Assembly (NCBI RefSeq): GCF_003568665.1
Contig: NZ_QXMH01000006.1
Coordinates: 90,629 to 154,628 of the forward strand
Direction of reading: 5' to 3'
Origin: Chitinophaga alhagiae
GTDB lineage: Bacteria; Bacteroidota; Bacteroidia; Chitinophagales; Chitinophagaceae
Length of the DNA stretch: 64,000 nt
Part shown: positions 61,729 to 64,000 of the stretch, one piece after another
Position numbering within the stretch: the stretch's first letter is position 1
Layout of the letters: each line of letters begins with the position of its first letter
The notes under the pieces: generated by a model
Seen by the model: the letters and a program-made list of their open reading frames with translations, nothing else
What the model was told of the DNA's origin: nothing
Databases searched by the model: none
Position numbers and translations under genes: made by a program

Positions 61729-64000
61729 TTAATGCGCGCCCTCATATTTCACGGTTTCTTTCATTTTTTCCCTTTCATCTCTTATTCCTTCTGCTAAGCC
61801 ATCAAGAAATTCTCGATTATCCCAAATATCCGATGCCAATAGGCTCCATCCAACATATGGAACAAGCCTCCCTAAAGCTCGCCCAACAACAGCTGTTCCA
61901 ACCTTCTTTGAAGCAGTTTTCATACCAACTGTTCTTAATACTTTTCGAGGAACCTTTTTAAGAGCAGGAACTGTTTGAGGAAGTTTTTTAGATAACCACT
62001 CGGAAGCAATTGAAGAACCAGGCCGAGAACCTAATGCACCAATTGGCTTTAAATCATAACGAGGCCACCCTAAGTATATTAATGTAAGTCCTGAAGCAGC
62101 TTTCCAAGGAACATTTGCTTTAACCTCAACCAGATTTAACACTATAGGTTTAGAAGTATCCAGCCCGTGCAAATCCACATACTTTAAAGGATTATTTAAC
62201 ACATACGCATACGGACTCATTCCATAATGAATAGGGGAATTATCAGCAGTTAACACTTTAGGTCGGAAGTATTTGGATAAATGACGTAGTCCCATTTCGT
62301 CGTCACTACCTCCTGCAGCGCTTTCTGCCTCCATAGATATGAATCTGTCAATTTCATAGTCATACTCATCTTCACTAAGAGGATCGGGCACATGCCACCT
62401 CCCGATCTGCGGGTCATACATTCTAGCCCCATAATCATACCACTCTAAACCACTACCGCCATTCCCCGCGAACTCCTTGTTCTGTAGTTCTTTACCGTTA
62501 TACTGGTATTTGTTTTCAGGGCTGTATAGCGTCTTCGCACTAATCCCCGCCATCGTCAACCCAAACGGATAATAATGCGTCTCCTCCAGCACCGCCCCCG
62601 GGTTGTTCATCACCACCAGGTTATCAAAGAACACATCCTGCGGCGTCTCATTGCTCGTATACACATACAGGAACCCGCCCTTCTTGATCACCATCTTGTC
62701 CTGCGCCAGCGTCTGCAGCTGGTCCGGCTCCGCCTTCACCTGCCGCACACCGCTGTTCTCTTCCACTAAGTTAAACGCATCGTCGAATAACGCAAAATTA
62801 AGGTATGCTTTTGGACGGTTGGCCTGGGCAGGGTCGGCCGGTTCTTTCTGCTTCATCCGCTCGTAGCCGTCATTTAAGAACTGTTCGTTCAACGGGCTGC
62901 GGGCCATGTTCTCCCCGGCTGTTTCCTTATCACCGCCACCCGGCTGCCCGCCGCCGAACGCCCGCAGCAGCGAAGTGGCCATGTCTGCCACCGGTACCAG
63001 GGACTTATCCTGCTTGCGCCCGATGGACTTGTAAAAGGCCTTGGCCCCGATGGAGATCGTATCTCCCGCCATCACCTTCAGTACCAGCGAGGGCCCTACC
63101 CGCTTGTCAGGGTGCTGACCGTTCAGTTTGGCCACCTGGCTGTTCTGGTTGCCCGCAGTGGCATCCTGCGGGTAACCCACCGGTTTGGCGCTGCGGCTGG
63201 ACTCGATATTGCTGAACAGGGCGTTCTCCGTAGCTGAGCGCTCCGTTTCCATGCTCGCCAGGTACAGCTGCTGCTGGCTGCCTTCTGTCAGCACCATCCG
63301 CACGTTGCCCAGGTGGTCTTTGATAAAATAGTCATAAGTATACTCCACCGGCTGCACCTCGCTGTTCACCCGGATGCGGCCTTCCTCATGGCTGATCAGC
63401 CGCAGGCTGTCGTTCTCATAGATCAGCCCACCGCTGTACGCCGTGGTGGTGGTCTTGCTTTGCGGGCCGGTCTGGTCTTCCACCGTTTTGCGGTGTTTGA
63501 CGCCAGCAGCGTCATATACGTACCGGATGCTGCCCTTGCCCGGGATCGTGACCAGCTCCGGAAGGTTCAGGTGGTTGTAGGTAATGGCGGAGATACCCTT
63601 GTTGTTATCCCGGGTCAGGTTACCGTTGGGGTCCTGGTCATAGTCCAGGTCACCAGCGCTGCCGGTGGTGATCTCCTTAAAGTCGCCCAGCGTACTGGAG
63701 GGATTATTCTGAGCGTCATACACGCCCTGCAGCCGGTTGCCGGTGGTGGCGCTGTTTTTTGTATAGTTGTAATAAAGGTTGTCGATGAGGCCGCTGGTGG
63801 TGGGGCCGGTCTTCCCCTCCTGCTGCATTTGAAGGATATTGCCGTTGGCGTCATAGGCGCTGGTGGGGGTGATCCCATCCCCCATCTTCACATTAAACTT
63901 CGTGGCCGGGTTCTCCGCCCACGTATGCGCGGTACCGGGGCTTTCCCTGAAGTCCGCCTTCAGCAGCCGGTTGGCCGCATCATAGCTGTAACCATAGGCA
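61729..64000 (-). CDS. Rhs/YD-repeat polymorphic toxin, 5' end beyond the window
   Basis: The frame is open to the right window edge, where it reads YGYSYDAANRLLKADF, a Rhs repeat, so the true start lies outside. At least 757 residues are present: YD-repeat shell, the region before the junction (ETHYYPFGL), then from LTMAGIS onward the part supplied by copy B, with the Rhs-associated core end (YDYGARMYDPQIGRWHVPDP, NNPLKYVDLHG) and the variable C-terminal tip of about 140 residues. Rhs shells encapsulate a toxin tip that is delivered to rival cells. The composition changes at the junction, GC-rich core before and AT-rich tip after. The toxin activity is not recognisable. Confidence 0.92.
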   Translation of the reverse strand, partial: AYGYSYDAANRLLKADFRESPGTAHTWAENPATKFNVKMGDGITPTSAYDANGNILQMQQEGKTGPTTSGLIDNLYYNYTKNSATTGNRLQGVYDAQNNPSSTLGDFKEITTGSAGDLDYDQDPNGNLTRDNNKGISAITYNHLNLPELVTIPGKGSIRYVYDAAGVKHRKTVEDQTGPQSKTTTTAYSGGLIYENDSLRLISHEEGRIRVNSEVQPVEYTYDYFIKDHLGNVRMVLTEGSQQQLYLASMETERSATENALFSNIESSRSAKPVGYPQDATAGNQNSQVAKLNGQHPDKRVGPSLVLKVMAGDTISIGAKAFYKSIGRKQDKSLVPVADMATSLLRAFGGGQPGGGDKETAGENMARSPLNEQFLNDGYERMKQKEPADPAQANRPKAYLNFALFDDAFNLVEENSGVRQVKAEPDQLQTLAQDKMVIKKGGFLYVYTSNETPQDVFFDNLVVMNNPGAVLEETHYYPFGLTMAGISAKTLYSPENKYQYNGKELQNKEFAGNGGSGLEWYDYGARMYDPQIGRWHVPDPLSEDEYDYEIDRFISMEAESAAGGSDDEMGLRHLSKYFRPKVLTADNSPIHYGMSPYAYVLNNPLKYVDLHGLDTSKPIVLNLVEVKANVPWKAASGLTLIYLGWPRYDLKPIGALGSRPGSSIASEWLSKKLPQTVPALKKVPRKVLRTVGMKTASKKVGTAVVGRALGRLVPYVGWSLLASDIWDNREFLDGLAEGIRDEREKMKETVKYEGAH
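62543..62576 (-). other. right att site (Rhs core/element junction)
   Basis: The same 34-bp site, with Pro codon CCG (62566, the core's own base) and Gly codon GGG (62560, the element's base). The reading frame crosses it without change, so the Rhs core is fused to the element's tip. To the right of 62576 the sequence no longer resembles the other two borders. Confidence 0.82.

Larger units (their letters stand above)
54891..62560 (-). mobile_element. 7,670-bp Rhs-tip element, copy B
   Basis: Second unit in direct tandem with copy A. It is the one joined in frame to the Rhs core on the right. I saw no differences from copy A in any translated product or in the sequence lines compared. Tandem identity points to a recent event: dimer integration, a second insertion, or unequal recombination. 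Confidence 0.85.

Noticed and set aside
47221..62560. Composite transposon or IS pair
   Set aside because: There is no transposase, no terminal inverted repeat at the unit ends, and the borders fall in a shared coding site, which fits tyrosine recombination.
44676..64000. A CRISPR array or tracrRNA near the mini-Cas9 genes
   Set aside because: No regularly spaced 25-48-bp repeats with unique spacers were seen on either strand. The only large repeat is the 7,670-bp unit.

Overview
The window looks like a chromosomal piece of a Bacteroidota species, probably of the Chitinophaga type. It has SusC/SusD proteins, an ECF sigma/FecR pair, a PorP/SprF-like protein and a TamB-TamA pair. Promoters fit the Bacteroidota pattern TTTG-N19-TAnnTTTG, and no strong Shine-Dalgarno signals were noticed.

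Positions 1-20,600 are mostly housekeeping: tRNA-Leu(CAA), an HscB-like co-chaperone missing its HPD loop, a saccharopine/alanine dehydrogenase-family enzyme, trmN6, tsaD, a MacB/FtsX-type permease, prfC, a UbiD-family decarboxylase, small envelope proteins, tamB plus its BamA-family partner, a PorP/SprF-like protein and a short MoeA-like protein.

Positions 20,800-44,600 form one large polysaccharide utilization locus on the plus strand. An ECF sigma factor and FecR anti-sigma precede a SusC with an N-terminal STN signalling domain, then SusD, a Tat-type beta-propeller protein, a sulfatase fused to a heparinase II/III-type lyase, four more sulfatases, a TIM-barrel-like glycosidase and a GH92-GH105 fusion. 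The set fits breakdown of a sulfated, uronate-containing polysaccharide. The sigma/FecR/STN trio suggests induction by the substrate from the cell surface.

Positions 44,900-64,000 are an accessory region and the most interesting part. A Rhs gene enters from the right edge on the minus strand. Inside its conserved HYYPFGLTMAGI codons sit two tandem, apparently identical 7,670-bp units (47,221-54,890 and 54,891-62,560). Each unit carries, in the Rhs reading direction: the last part of a Rhs core plus toxin tip, a DUF1493 immunity candidate, a convergent two-gene operon (XRE repressor plus a 122-residue protein that looks like the Cas9 RuvC-I motif and bridge helix joined to two membrane helices), a SymE-like gene, a primase-helicase, two tyrosine recombinases and a 0.6-kb structured non-coding stretch. 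The three unit borders share a 34-bp site that differs only at two synonymous codon positions. The distribution of those two differences is what a single site-specific crossover between attB and attP would give. I infer a self-mobilizing element that replaces the toxin tip of a Rhs protein and pushes the old tip downstream. Displaced tips lie further left: one intact toxin/immunity pair, then a frameshifted lipase-like tip with its immunity gene.
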